Of a stretch of 64,000 nucleotides of DNA, positions 41,683-50,441 are shown piece after piece (the stretch's first letter is position 1; each line of letters starts with the position of its first letter). Source of the DNA: Pseudobowmanella zhangzhouensis (GTDB taxonomy: Bacteria > Pseudomonadota > Gammaproteobacteria > Enterobacterales > Alteromonadaceae); NCBI RefSeq assembly GCF_042662685.1, contig NZ_JBHSYO010000005.1, positions 1-64,000 of the forward strand, given 5' to 3'. The notes below the pieces were generated by a model. That model saw nothing but the letters and a program-made list of their open reading frames with translations. It was not told where the DNA came from and searched no databases. Position numbers and translations under genes: made by a program.

Positions 41683-43689
41683 ATGACCATTGCACGTAAA
41701 ACCCTGTTAGCCACTTTAATCTTTGCGGTGATCGTGGTGATGATTGGCGGGGCCAGCTTCTGGAGCCTGAGCCGTATGTCATCGATTCTGACCTTTATCA
41801 GTGGTCCCGCCTGGCAGACCGCTCAAAGCACCTCTGAGGCATCTCAGGCAGTACAAAATCAGGTGCTGTATATGCAAAAGTATCTCAATGGCGATGTGGA
41901 AAGCCGCAATCAAATTGAAGAAAATGGCCGTATCGCCAACCAGGCATTACAAGCCTTACGCGAGAGCGCCGTCGTCCCTCAGTCACAACTCAATGCACTG
42001 CAGGATCAGCTACAGCGCTATCAGTCACTGCGTTCGCGCCTGATGACTGAGCATCTGGCATTCAGCAAAGCCAATGCGTTATTTGAACGGGAAGTTGAGC
42101 AATTCGTCCAATTAGGTGAAATTCTTGAAGAGCGCGGCGACGGCGCAGTAGAAGAGTTGCGCAGTCAGCCATCGCGGCAAATTAGCTGGCAGTCAGGTTT
42201 GCAGCAAAAATGGGAAGCGGCTGACGGTGGCATGGAGGCCAATATTGGCATGCTTACCGCCCTCTATTATCTGCGCATTTATCTGGCCAATGCCCCTTCT
42301 GACAGTATCCGCGAGGAAATTAATCAGGCGCTGGCGTTTCAACAGGAAGCGGCGGACGGCATGCTCGCCACCGGGCAATTTGATATCAATGTGCCCGCCC
42401 CTTTCAGCGGCACGATGGCAAGCAGCTATCGGGCCGCATTCAAGCGATTTCAGGATGAGCTGACCCAGGTTGTCGATACCTATCGGGGCTTTTACAGCGC
42501 TAATCAGGAGTACCAGCTTGCTGCGCGCAAATTGCTTAACGATTTGTCTGAATTTCGCAACCTGAGCCAACAAGCGGTCGAACAACGTCTGGACGACGTC
42601 AGCGGTACAACCACCGCGGCCTACTCGATAAACACAATAATGATGTTGTTGGGTTTAGGTTTAACTGTTTTGATTATCTGGCTGAGCCGCTTACAACTGG
42701 TTCGCCCGATTTATCGGCTTAATCAAAATCTTAAAGATATTGCACAGGGCGAGGGAGACCTGACCCGCAGAGTACGTACCTATTCCAATGATGAGCTGAG
42801 TGAACTGGCAGGTTATTTCAATACCTTTGTGTCGAAACTACACACCATAGTCGGTGATGTACTGCGTGCCAGTGAAGCGATCTCCGGTAGCGTGAATCAC
42901 TGCCTTGGCCGTACTGACAAAATTAATCTGGAACTCCGGCATATGACAGCGTTGAGTCAGGAAGTGGCCGCCGCCAACAATCAAATAGCCCAAGCGGCAA
43001 AAGACATTGCCGAACGTTGCAGTGAAAGTGCCTCCAGCGCCGGTAAAGCAGCGCACTACGCAGAAAGTGGCCGGGATATCGTTGCAAAGGTCGATTCTGG
43101 CATGAATGAGGTGGTAAAAAGCGTTGATCTGTCCGCGCAACGAATTGATGCCCTCAAGACCCGCGCCGATAAAATTGGCCAGACCGTTGGCGTCATCAGC
43201 GATATTTCTGAGCAAACCAACCTGTTGGCGCTGAATGCCGCCATTGAGGCTGCCCGAGCGGGCGAGCAGGGCCGTGGATTTGCTGTGGTCGCGGATGAGG
43301 TGCGCACGCTGGCACAACGTACCGCACAATCAACCAAAGAAATTGCCGATGTAATCGGCTCGATTCAAAGCGATACCAATCTGGCGTTTGATGCTATGCG
43401 CAGCTGTCAGGAGCAGGTGTCAAGCAACACCACTTTATCAAGACAGGCGCAGCAGGCATTATCCGATATCGCCAGCCATATTGAGAATGTCAGTCGGTCG
43501 GTGGATATGGTCGCGGTAGCCGCGGAGCAACAAGCGGTGACCATTGAGCATATCAATGAAAAATCCACCTCCATCGCCGACCGTATCAATAATGTGCATG
43601 ATATGGCGGAGGAGAACGCAACCTTATCCTCGCAAATGCATGCCAATACCCAGAAGGTCAGCCATGCATTGGGGCAATTTAAACTGTGA
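41683..43689 (+). CDS. Methyl-accepting chemotaxis protein
   Basis: The 668-residue receptor has TM1 (about 8-30), a large helical periplasmic sensor (31-312, HBM/four-helix-bundle type by appearance), TM2 (about 314-334), a HAMP domain (about 335-388; NLKDIAQGEGDLTRRV) and a signalling coiled coil (390-668). The signalling tip shows EQTNLLALNAAIEAARAGE followed by VVADEVRTLAQRT, the highly conserved CheA/CheW-binding hairpin. There is no NWETF-type CheR tail. The ligand is unknown. Its stop lies 1 bp from the convergent stop of the next gene. Confidence 0.95.
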   Translation: MTIARKTLLATLIFAVIVVMIGGASFWSLSRMSSILTFISGPAWQTAQSTSEASQAVQNQVLYMQKYLNGDVESRNQIEENGRIANQALQALRESAVVPQSQLNALQDQLQRYQSLRSRLMTEHLAFSKANALFEREVEQFVQLGEILEERGDGAVEELRSQPSRQISWQSGLQQKWEAADGGMEANIGMLTALYYLRIYLANAPSDSIREEINQALAFQQEAADGMLATGQFDINVPAPFSGTMASSYRAAFKRFQDELTQVVDTYRGFYSANQEYQLAARKLLNDLSEFRNLSQQAVEQRLDDVSGTTTAAYSINTIMMLLGLGLTVLIIWLSRLQLVRPIYRLNQNLKDIAQGEGDLTRRVRTYSNDELSELAGYFNTFVSKLHTIVGDVLRASEAISGSVNHCLGRTDKINLELRHMTALSQEVAAANNQIAQAAKDIAERCSESASSAGKAAHYAESGRDIVAKVDSGMNEVVKSVDLSAQRIDALKTRADKIGQTVGVISDISEQTNLLALNAAIEAARAGEQGRGFAVVADEVRTLAQRTAQSTKEIADVIGSIQSDTNLAFDAMRSCQEQVSSNTTLSRQAQQALSDIASHIENVSRSVDMVAVAAEQQAVTIEHINEKSTSIADRINNVHDMAEENATLSSQMHANTQKVSHALGQFKL

Positions 43690-43690
43690 G

Positions 43691-44899
43691 TTAATTCAGT
43701 GCCGGTAGCAGTGGCGTGATATCGCCATCTACCGGTGCCATTAATTCCAATCCAAGAATACGCGCAATTGAGGGATAGATGCTTAGCGCGTGGAGTTCAC
43801 CCACTGACACACCTTGCTTAAATGCCGGCCCTGTCGCCACAAACAGCGCGCCCATATCAGCCAGTTCAGGCGGATAACCATGGGCACCAATGTCTAGTTT
43901 TTTACCCTTGGAAAAACGCGCCGGTGGCACGGCTTCAATCAAAATATCACCGCCACGATTGCGCTGCTCCAGGCCCCGACGCTGACGTTCTTTCACATCC
44001 ACCACCCGAAAACGGTTGTCCTGTAACTGACTTAAGCGCGCAACCTCACTCTGTAAACGGGCATCTGAGGTGTCTTCATTGCCGTAGATCATCAGGTGAC
44101 TACCATCATTGACCCATTGAAAATTCTCGCCATCCAATTCCAGCTCGTCCAGCTTAATCGCCTGGTTCGGATCCGTATACGTCATGCCGTGATCAGAAAC
44201 CAAGACCAGATTCACCGGTAATCCCAGCTGCAAAATACCATCGTAAAGTTGGCCCACTAAGCGATCGACTTTTTGCACTGCCGCCCGGGTTTGCGCGGCA
44301 TCCGGTCCATATTCATGGCCCTTACTATCGACGATAGAAAAGTAACCGGTAATAAAATGCGGGCGCTGTACTTCAGGCAGACGCAGCCAGTCGAGGATCT
44401 GTTCCACCCGCCACTGATAATCGGCATTATGTGCATAGTGGTAAAAGTAACTGGGCGTGCGGCCGTTAATTCTGGCATCCGACTCAGGCCAGAACATTGC
44501 TGCCGCTTTAATGCCTTGCATTTCCGCCAGATTCCAAAGCGGGATCCCTTCTACCCAGGAAGCATCCTGTTTACCCTGCCCCATCTCATAATATTCGTTG
44601 CGCTGTTTGTCGTAGAATCGGTTCGCAACGATGCCATGGTGCCCCGGGTGTAAACCGGTCACGATAGACAAATGGCTTGGAAAGGTATTGGCTGGATACA
44701 CCGGGGTCAAACGCTTGGCGCGAACACCATTGGCCGCAATTCGGGCAATATTCAGTGCCTGATGTTTTTCAATATAGTCCCAACGAAAACCATCGATCGA
44801 CACCAGTACCACGTAGGGTGAGTCCGTTGACGTCTCTGCTGCATCCGCGTGGGTTAATCCCAGCACCAACCATATGCCGATGAATATCAATCTGGCCAT
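43691..44899 (-). CDS. Alkaline phosphatase-superfamily nucleotide pyrophosphatase/phosphodiesterase
   Basis: The 402-residue precursor has a signal peptide (ending THADAA). The catalytic core is that of ectonucleotide pyrophosphatase/phosphodiesterases: SIDGFRWDYIEKH, PVYPANTFPSHLSIVTGLHPGHHG in two parts with the nucleophilic Thr, DSKGHEYGPDA and LVSDHGM. Zinc ligands are the Asp and His residues in those motifs. It probably hydrolyses nucleotide or other phosphodiesters in the periplasm. It is monocistronic. Confidence 0.92.
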   Translation of the reverse strand: MARLIFIGIWLVLGLTHADAAETSTDSPYVVLVSIDGFRWDYIEKHQALNIARIAANGVRAKRLTPVYPANTFPSHLSIVTGLHPGHHGIVANRFYDKQRNEYYEMGQGKQDASWVEGIPLWNLAEMQGIKAAAMFWPESDARINGRTPSYFYHYAHNADYQWRVEQILDWLRLPEVQRPHFITGYFSIVDSKGHEYGPDAAQTRAAVQKVDRLVGQLYDGILQLGLPVNLVLVSDHGMTYTDPNQAIKLDELELDGENFQWVNDGSHLMIYGNEDTSDARLQSEVARLSQLQDNRFRVVDVKERQRRGLEQRNRGGDILIEAVPPARFSKGKKLDIGAHGYPPELADMGALFVATGPAFKQGVSVGELHALSIYPSIARILGLELMAPVDGDITPLLPALN

Positions 44900-44994
44900 T
44901 TACCTCTCCCTTAGCTTCCCTGGTAACAACAACTGCATTTGTATGATTTCCGCCAATGATGTCAATCCTAGCTTAAGCGATGAAAGACACCCAC

Positions 44995-45023
44995 AAAAAA
45001 GGCCGCGAATGGCGGCCTTTTTT
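44995..45023. terminator. Terminator of typA
   Basis: AAAAAAGGCCGC, loop GAATG, GCGGCCTTTTTT; symmetrical, just beyond the typA stop at 45037 on the minus strand. Confidence 0.93.
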
Positions 45024-45036
45024 ACGACTATATCAC

Positions 45037-46863
45037 TTACGCTTTGGTACGTGATGCACGCTTACGATCGTTTTCAGTCAATAATTTCTTACGAATACGG
45101 ATGCTCTTAGGCGTCACTTCTACCAGTTCATCATTGTCGATAAACTCCAGTGCCTGCTCAAGAGACATACGAATAGGTGGTACCAGTGTCTGTGCTTCGT
45201 CCGTACCTGCGGCACGTACGTTAGTCAGCTGCTTACCCTTAAGAGCGTTAACCGTCAGGTCGTTATCACGGCTGTGAATACCAATGATCATGCCTTCGTA
45301 CACTTCCACACCGTGGCCGATGAATAAACGACCACGCTCCTGCAGGTTAAACAGGGCGTTAGTCAGGGCTTTACCGGCCGCATTGGCAATCAATACGCCG
45401 TTCTTACGCTGGCCGATCTCGCCGCCTTTGTGCTTATCGTAATGACTGAATGTATGGTACAGCAGGCCAGAACCTGAGGTCATGGTCATAAACTCAGTCT
45501 GGAAACCGATCAAGCCACGGCTTGGCATCATAAAGTCCATACGGATACGGCCTTTGCCATCCGGCGACATGTTGGTCATTTCGCCTTTACGCAGACCCAT
45601 CTGCTCCATGATCGAGCCCTGATGCTCTTCTTCACAGTCGATGGTCACAGTTTCGAACGGCTCTTGCAGTTCACCGTCAACTTCACGCAAGATTACTTCC
45701 GGACGAGAAACCGCTAGTTCGTAACCTTCACGACGCATGTTTTCAATCAGGATACCCAGGTGCAATTCACCACGACCTGACACACGGAATTTATCCGGAT
45801 CTTCGGTTTCTTCCACACGCAATGCTACGTTGTGGATCAATTCATCTTTCAGACGCTCAAGGATGTTACGCGACGTCACGTACTTACCTTCTTTACCTGC
45901 AAATGGCGAGGTATTCACCTGGAAGGTCATCGTAACCGTTGGCTCATCCACAGACAGCGGTGGCAAGGCTTCTACCAGGCTATTGTCACAGATAGTGTCT
46001 GAAATTTTCAGCTCACCCAAACCAGTTACCGCGATAATGTCACCAGCGGTAGCCACTTCGACTTCATGACGTTCCAGACCCATGTAACCTAATACCTGAC
46101 CCACTTTACCAATGCGCTTCTTACCATCGGCACCAATCACAGTGACGGCCTGGTTTACTTTCACGCTACCGCGTTTAACACGGCCAACGCCGATTACGCC
46201 CACGTAAGAGTTGTAGTCCAGCTGAGAAATCTGCATCTGGAACGGACCGTTAACGTCAGCATCTGGCGCAGAAACCTGGCTTACGATGGTCTCAAACAAT
46301 GCGGTCATGTCTTCGGCTGGCGTGTCAGCATCGTGGCTGGCCCAACCGTTCAGGGCAGAAGCGTATACCACCTGGAAATCCAGCTGGTCATCGGTCGCAC
46401 CCAGGTTATCGAACAGGTCAAATACCTGATCCATTACCCAATCAGGACGCGCGCCTGGCTTGTCAATCTTGTTAATGACCAGAATAGGCTTCAAACCCTG
46501 AGCAAACGCTTTTTGCGTAACGAAACGGGTTTGCGGCATCGGGCCTTCCTGTGCGTCAACCAACAGCAGCACAGAGTCAACCATCGACATGACACGTTCT
46601 ACTTCACCACCGAAGTCGGCGTGTCCAGGGGTGTCCACGATGTTGATACGGTAATCGTTCCAACGAATGGCGGTGTTTTTCGCCAAAATAGTAATACCAC
46701 GCTCTTTTTCCAGCGCGTTGGAATCCATTACCCGCTCCTGCATTTCACCACGGCTTTGCAGCGTGCCTGATTGTTGCAGAAGTTTGTCTACCAGGGTGGT
46801 TTTACCGTGGTCAACGTGGGCGATAATCGCAATATTGCGTAAGTTAGAAATGTCTTGACTCAT
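45037..46863 (-). CDS. typA: GTP-binding translational regulator TypA/BipA
   Basis: TypA is a ribosome-binding GTPase related to EF-G, involved in 50S assembly and stress growth. The 608-residue protein has the G domain (AHVDHGKTTLVDKLL, RGITI, DTPGHADF, NKIDKP), domains II, III and V, and the family-specific C-terminus ending KRASRTKA. It is divergent from glnA, the conserved gammaproteobacterial arrangement. The initiation codon is preceded by AGGAT on the transcript. Confidence 0.98.
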   Translation of the reverse strand: MSQDISNLRNIAIIAHVDHGKTTLVDKLLQQSGTLQSRGEMQERVMDSNALEKERGITILAKNTAIRWNDYRINIVDTPGHADFGGEVERVMSMVDSVLLLVDAQEGPMPQTRFVTQKAFAQGLKPILVINKIDKPGARPDWVMDQVFDLFDNLGATDDQLDFQVVYASALNGWASHDADTPAEDMTALFETIVSQVSAPDADVNGPFQMQISQLDYNSYVGVIGVGRVKRGSVKVNQAVTVIGADGKKRIGKVGQVLGYMGLERHEVEVATAGDIIAVTGLGELKISDTICDNSLVEALPPLSVDEPTVTMTFQVNTSPFAGKEGKYVTSRNILERLKDELIHNVALRVEETEDPDKFRVSGRGELHLGILIENMRREGYELAVSRPEVILREVDGELQEPFETVTIDCEEEHQGSIMEQMGLRKGEMTNMSPDGKGRIRMDFMMPSRGLIGFQTEFMTMTSGSGLLYHTFSHYDKHKGGEIGQRKNGVLIANAAGKALTNALFNLQERGRLFIGHGVEVYEGMIIGIHSRDNDLTVNALKGKQLTNVRAAGTDEAQTLVPPIRMSLEQALEFIDNDELVEVTPKSIRIRKKLLTENDRKRASRTKA

Positions 46864-47066
46864 AAAGGATGCTGTCTAGTTAGTTACTGACCGAACCAAG
46901 ATTAGCTTAGCCCGGGCAAAAGTGGCGCGGATTGTACAGGGTTATTCCGCACTTTGCGACCACAATTCGCGCAAATATCCAGCGTATTCACCAGATAGCC
47001 TGCTGCAACATTTTCGCGCAATTTAGCGGGTTTTCCGCTTTACTTAATCACCATGCTTGCTGAGAA
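46864..47066. other. Left part of the typA-glnA intergenic region
   Basis: About 200 bp holding the typA promoter and leader. I see no hairpin with a T-run and no ORF. The right half of the intergenic region contains the glnA control elements listed separately. Confidence 0.4.
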
Positions 47067-47083
47067 TGCATCGACTTGGATCA
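47067..47083. promoter_or_regulatory. Weak NtrC-binding site upstream of glnA
   Basis: TGCATCGACTTGGATCA matches the NtrC consensus (TGCACCAAAATGGTGCA) at 11 of 17 positions. Its centre lies 31 bp upstream of the strong site, about three helical turns, and about -140 from the predicted start. This position mirrors the E. coli glnA enhancer pair. Confidence 0.5.
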
Positions 47084-47097
47084 TTTCAGTGCGAACA

Positions 47098-47114
47098 AGC
47101 ACCATTTTGGTGCA
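47098..47114. promoter_or_regulatory. Strong NtrC-binding site upstream of glnA
   Basis: AGCACCATTTTGGTGCA contains a perfect palindrome (GCACCA, TTT, TGGTGC) and matches the NtrC consensus at nearly all positions. Its centre lies about -109 from the predicted glnA start, almost the same distance as in E. coli. Confidence 0.85.
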
Positions 47115-47187
47115 AATGCACGGAATGATTTGCGTCTGGGTGGGCACGCTCGTCATATTTTATGCGGATTCGCGCCAACCGAAAATG

Positions 47188-47203
47188 TTGGCACGTTACT
47201 GGC
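47188..47203 (+). promoter_or_regulatory. Sigma-54 promoter of glnA
   Basis: TTGGCACGTTACTGGC fits TGGCAC-N5-TTGC with both -24 GG and -12 GC intact and correct spacing. The predicted start is near 47215, giving a 66-base leader before the glnA ATG. The two NtrC sites upstream support it. Confidence 0.85.
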
Positions 47204-47280
47204 TTCAACGCTGGCAACAATAAAACGTTTCACCTTGTGAGCCGTTAAGGACACAACCCGTCGCACTCGTGGAGGACACA

Positions 47281-48690
47281 ATGTCAATTCAAAAGGTTAT
47301 CGACCTGATTAAAGAAAGCGAAGCTAAATTTGTCGACCTGCGTTTTACCGATACCAAAGGTAAAGAGCAGCACGTATCGATCCCGGCACGTTTAGTCGAC
47401 GAAGAATTCTTCGAAGAAGGAAAAATGTTCGACGGTTCATCAATCGCGGGCTGGAAAGGCATTAACGAATCAGACATGGTTCTGATGCCAGACGCATCTA
47501 CTGCTATGTTGGATCCGTTTGCTGAAGAGACTCAGGTTAATATCCGCTGTGATATCCTTGAGCCGTCTACTATGCAAGGTTATGACCGTGACCCACGCTC
47601 TGTTGCTCGCCGAGCAGAAGAGTACCTGAAGTCTACCGGTATCGGTGACACCGCGTTCTTCGGCCCAGAGCCAGAATTCTTCATGTTCGATGACGTGAAA
47701 TTCAACTCAGAAATGAAAGGCGCGTTCTACGAGATCGACTCCAGCGAAGCGAAGTGGAACTCAGGTTCTGAATACGACAACGGTAACAAAGGTCACCGTC
47801 CAGGCGTAAAAGGCGGTTACTTCCCGGTACCACCAGTTGACTCAGCTCACGACATCCGTGCCGCCATGTGTTTGGTGATGGAAGAAATGGGTCTGGTTAT
47901 CGAAGCGCACCACCACGAAGTAGCAACTGCCGGCCAGAACGAAATCGCCTGTCAGTTCAACACGCTGGTGAAAAAGGCTGACGAAATTCAGATCTACAAG
48001 TATGTCGTTCACAACGTAGCGGATGCGTACGGCCTGACTGCGACCTTTATGCCTAAGCCACTGGTTGGTGATAACGGCTCTGGTATGCACGTTCACCAGT
48101 CAATCAGCAAAGATGGCAAAAACATCTTCGCCGGTGACAAATATGCCGGTCTGTCTGAAGAAGCCTTGTACTACATCGGTGGTATCATCAAACACGCTCG
48201 TGCACTGAACGCGTTTACCAACGCTTCAACCAACTCGTACAAGCGTTTGGTACCTGGATTCGAAGCACCAGTTATGCTGGCTTACTCAGCCCGTAACCGT
48301 TCCGCGTCTATCCGTATTCCACACGTAACCAGCGCCAAAGCGCGTCGAATCGAAGTTCGCTTCCCGGATCCAACAGCCAACCCATACCTGGCTTTCGCCG
48401 CTATGATGATGGCTGGTCTGGACGGTATCCAGAACAAGATCCACCCTGGTGATGCGATGGATAAAGACCTGTACGATTTGCCAGCAGAAGAAGCGAAGCA
48501 AATCCCAACCGTTGCCAGCTCGCTGGACATGGCACTGGCTGCACTGGATGCAGACCGTGAGTTCCTGACCCGTGGTGGCGTAATGACTGACGACATGATC
48601 GACGCTTACATCGAGCTGAAAAAAGCCGATATCGAGCGACTGGCCATGACACCGCACCCGGTTGAATTCGAAATGTACTACAGCGTATAA
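47281..48690 (+). CDS. glnA: Glutamine synthetase type I
   Basis: GlnA makes glutamine from glutamate, ammonia and ATP as a dodecamer. The 469-residue protein has GSI motifs FDGSSIAGWKGINESDM, FGPEPEFFMFDD, KAGHHEVATAGQNEI-like HHHEVATAGQNEI, GSGMHVHQS and the adenylylation tyrosine in DKDLYDLP near residue 398. The start at 47281 has GTGGAGGA upstream. Expression is predicted to respond to nitrogen through sigma-54 and NtrC; activity is probably controlled by GlnE-type adenylylation. Confidence 0.98.
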   Translation: MSIQKVIDLIKESEAKFVDLRFTDTKGKEQHVSIPARLVDEEFFEEGKMFDGSSIAGWKGINESDMVLMPDASTAMLDPFAEETQVNIRCDILEPSTMQGYDRDPRSVARRAEEYLKSTGIGDTAFFGPEPEFFMFDDVKFNSEMKGAFYEIDSSEAKWNSGSEYDNGNKGHRPGVKGGYFPVPPVDSAHDIRAAMCLVMEEMGLVIEAHHHEVATAGQNEIACQFNTLVKKADEIQIYKYVVHNVADAYGLTATFMPKPLVGDNGSGMHVHQSISKDGKNIFAGDKYAGLSEEALYYIGGIIKHARALNAFTNASTNSYKRLVPGFEAPVMLAYSARNRSASIRIPHVTSAKARRIEVRFPDPTANPYLAFAAMMMAGLDGIQNKIHPGDAMDKDLYDLPAEEAKQIPTVASSLDMALAALDADREFLTRGGVMTDDMIDAYIELKKADIERLAMTPHPVEFEMYYSV

Positions 48691-48708
48691 GCGCTGATAC
48701 ACAAGATT

Positions 48709-48734
48709 AAAAGCCCGCACCCTGCGGGCTTTTT
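48709..48734 (+). terminator. Terminator after glnA
   Basis: AAAAGCCCGCA, loop CCC, TGCGGGCTTTTTT. It separates glnA from the DUF4124 gene. Confidence 0.93.
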
Positions 48735-48764
48735 TATTCCTGCAATCCGGCATACACTGTTGAT

Positions 48765-49283
48765 ATGAAAGCACTTTATCTGACACTGTTGGTAGCCAGC
48801 CTGTCTGTACAGGCAAGCACCCTGTATAAACTCAAAAAACCGGATGGCAGCATCATCTATACCGACCAACCGGTACCTGGCGCCGTGCCTGTGGATTTAT
48901 CCAAAACCAACAGTGCCGTTATGCCAGCCTATCAGGGCAAACTACCGGCACGTACATCAACCACGCGCACCAAAACCGACGCGGCAATTGATTACGCCAT
49001 TGATATCGTTAACCCGGCAGAACAACAGGCGATTCGCTCGAATCCCGGAGACCTAACGGTACAGGTGAATATCAAACCCGCCTTCAGCGGCCAACTGCAA
49101 TTATTGATGGATGGTAAGGTCGTCAAAACTCAGGCAAACCGCGAATTTTTGCTAAATAACGTCGACCGTGGTGAACATCATTTACAAGTGCAACTTATCG
49201 ACAATTCGGGCAAGGTTATTGCATCGAGTCCTGTAAGGGTGTTCTACCTGTTGCGGGCAACTATCTTAAACCGCTCGCAATAG
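48765..49283 (+). CDS. DUF4124-domain periplasmic protein
   Basis: The 172-residue precursor has a signal peptide (about 1-17, ending VQAS) and a DUF4124 domain (LYKLKKPDGSIIYTDQPVPGAVPVDL, about 20-45). An immunoglobulin-like beta region of about 90 residues follows (VQVNIKPAFSGQLQLLMDGK). Function is unknown. It lies between glnA and ntrB on the same strand, behind a glnA terminator, and has its own downstream terminator; a nitrogen-related role is only suggested by place. Confidence 0.85.
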   Translation: MKALYLTLLVASLSVQASTLYKLKKPDGSIIYTDQPVPGAVPVDLSKTNSAVMPAYQGKLPARTSTTRTKTDAAIDYAIDIVNPAEQQAIRSNPGDLTVQVNIKPAFSGQLQLLMDGKVVKTQANREFLLNNVDRGEHHLQVQLIDNSGKVIASSPVRVFYLLRATILNRSQ

Positions 49284-49290
49284 GGCAAAA

Positions 49291-49316
49291 CTGCCACATC
49301 TGGCAGCATTTTTTTC
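49291..49316 (+). terminator. Terminator between the DUF4124 gene and ntrB
   Basis: CTGCCA, loop CATC, TGGCAG, then CA and seven T. It implies that ntrBC has its own promoter. Confidence 0.9.
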
Positions 49317-49342
49317 AGAGCATCCGCGACTGGCAAAATCAG

Positions 49343-49359
49343 TGCACCAAATTAGTGCA
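49343..49359. promoter_or_regulatory. NtrC-binding site overlapping the ntrB promoter
   Basis: TGCACCAAATTAGTGCA differs from the NtrC consensus at only two or three positions. It lies 18 bp before the ntrB ATG, where bound NtrC would block transcription, as the autoregulatory glnLp site does in E. coli. Repression is inferred. Confidence 0.75.
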
Positions 49360-49376
49360 TGCTTTATAGTGACAGG

Positions 49377-50441
49377 ATGCAGAACGATCATATCGCCCAA
49401 CATCTACTCCAATCCATGACGACAGCTCTGGTGCTGGTAGATAACAAACTGGCCATTCAGCGCGCCAATGCCGCAGCTGAAGCCTTATTGCGTGCCAGTG
49501 AACAACGTTTACTCGGGCAGCGTTTGCCCGACCTGTTGCTCTATGCCAGTTTGCCGGTCATTCGCCTTTACCGGGCAGCCCGGCACCCCCGCAGTTTTTC
49601 CGACAGTGAAGTGCAGGTCAGTTTCCATGATGGCCGCCATTCGCTTATCGACTTTACCGCCTCACCGCTGGAGATTGACGGCGCTATTTACCTGCTGCTG
49701 GAAGTCAAAGTGATCGATCAGCAACGACGTATTAGTCAGGAAAATGTGCAATGGGCACAGCAACAGGCAGCCAAAGAAATGGTACGAGGCCTGGCCCACG
49801 AAATTAAAAATCCTTTAGGCGGATTGCGCGGTGCCGCACAGTTACTGCAACGTCAACTGGATGAACCGGAACTGCAGGAATTTACCCAAATTATTATTGA
49901 GCAGGCCGATCGCCTGCGCAATCTGGTCGACCGCCTGCTCGGTCCAAACCGTCCGGCGCAGTTTACCTGGCAGAATATTCATGCCGTGATTGAAAAAATC
50001 CGCACGCTCATCGCACTGGATGATATTCAGGACACCGTCATTATTCGCGACTATGACCCCAGTATTCCCGATGTATTTATTGATGCGGAGAAAATGCAGC
50101 AGGCTCTGTTAAACATCGTGCGTAATAGTGTGCAGGCTCTGCAGGGGCGTGGACAGATTAGCCTGATTACCCGCGTTCAACGCCAGCAAATGATCCACGG
50201 CCGCCGGGTACCGCTGGCGGTGGAAATTAAAATTATTGATAACGGTCCGGGGATCCCGGAACACCTGCGCGATACCCTGTTCTATCCCATGGTGACCGGC
50301 AAACAGGATGGCACCGGGCTGGGCCTGTCTATTGCACAAAACATAATTGACCACCACAAAGGCAAAATCGAATGCGTTAGCTGGCCGGGTCATACCGAAT
50401 TTGTGATTTATTTACCCCTCGAACATAAGGAGCACAGCTGA
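49377..50441 (+). CDS. glnL: Nitrogen regulation sensor kinase NtrB (NRII)
   Basis: NtrB phosphorylates or dephosphorylates NtrC according to PII state. The 354-residue protein has a PAS domain (about 8-115), the H-box GLAHEIKNPLGGLRGAAQL with the phosphorylated His at residue 141, the DRLLGP segment and HATPase motifs (NIVRNSVQAL, DNGPGIPE, GTGLGLSIAQN). There is no membrane segment, as expected. I choose the ATG at 49377, which aligns best with the family; an in-frame ATG 18 bases earlier overlaps the NtrC site. Its stop overlaps the ntrC start by one base. Confidence 0.96.
   Translation: MQNDHIAQHLLQSMTTALVLVDNKLAIQRANAAAEALLRASEQRLLGQRLPDLLLYASLPVIRLYRAARHPRSFSDSEVQVSFHDGRHSLIDFTASPLEIDGAIYLLLEVKVIDQQRRISQENVQWAQQQAAKEMVRGLAHEIKNPLGGLRGAAQLLQRQLDEPELQEFTQIIIEQADRLRNLVDRLLGPNRPAQFTWQNIHAVIEKIRTLIALDDIQDTVIIRDYDPSIPDVFIDAEKMQQALLNIVRNSVQALQGRGQISLITRVQRQQMIHGRRVPLAVEIKIIDNGPGIPEHLRDTLFYPMVTGKQDGTGLGLSIAQNIIDHHKGKIECVSWPGHTEFVIYLPLEHKEHS

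Noticed and set aside
42838..43329. 163-codon open frame on the minus strand
   Set aside because: Antisense to the conserved signalling domain of the chemoreceptor; explained by codon bias there.
48286..48816. 176-codon open frame on the minus strand
   Set aside because: Antisense to the 3' end of glnA and running through the glnA terminator; no product features.
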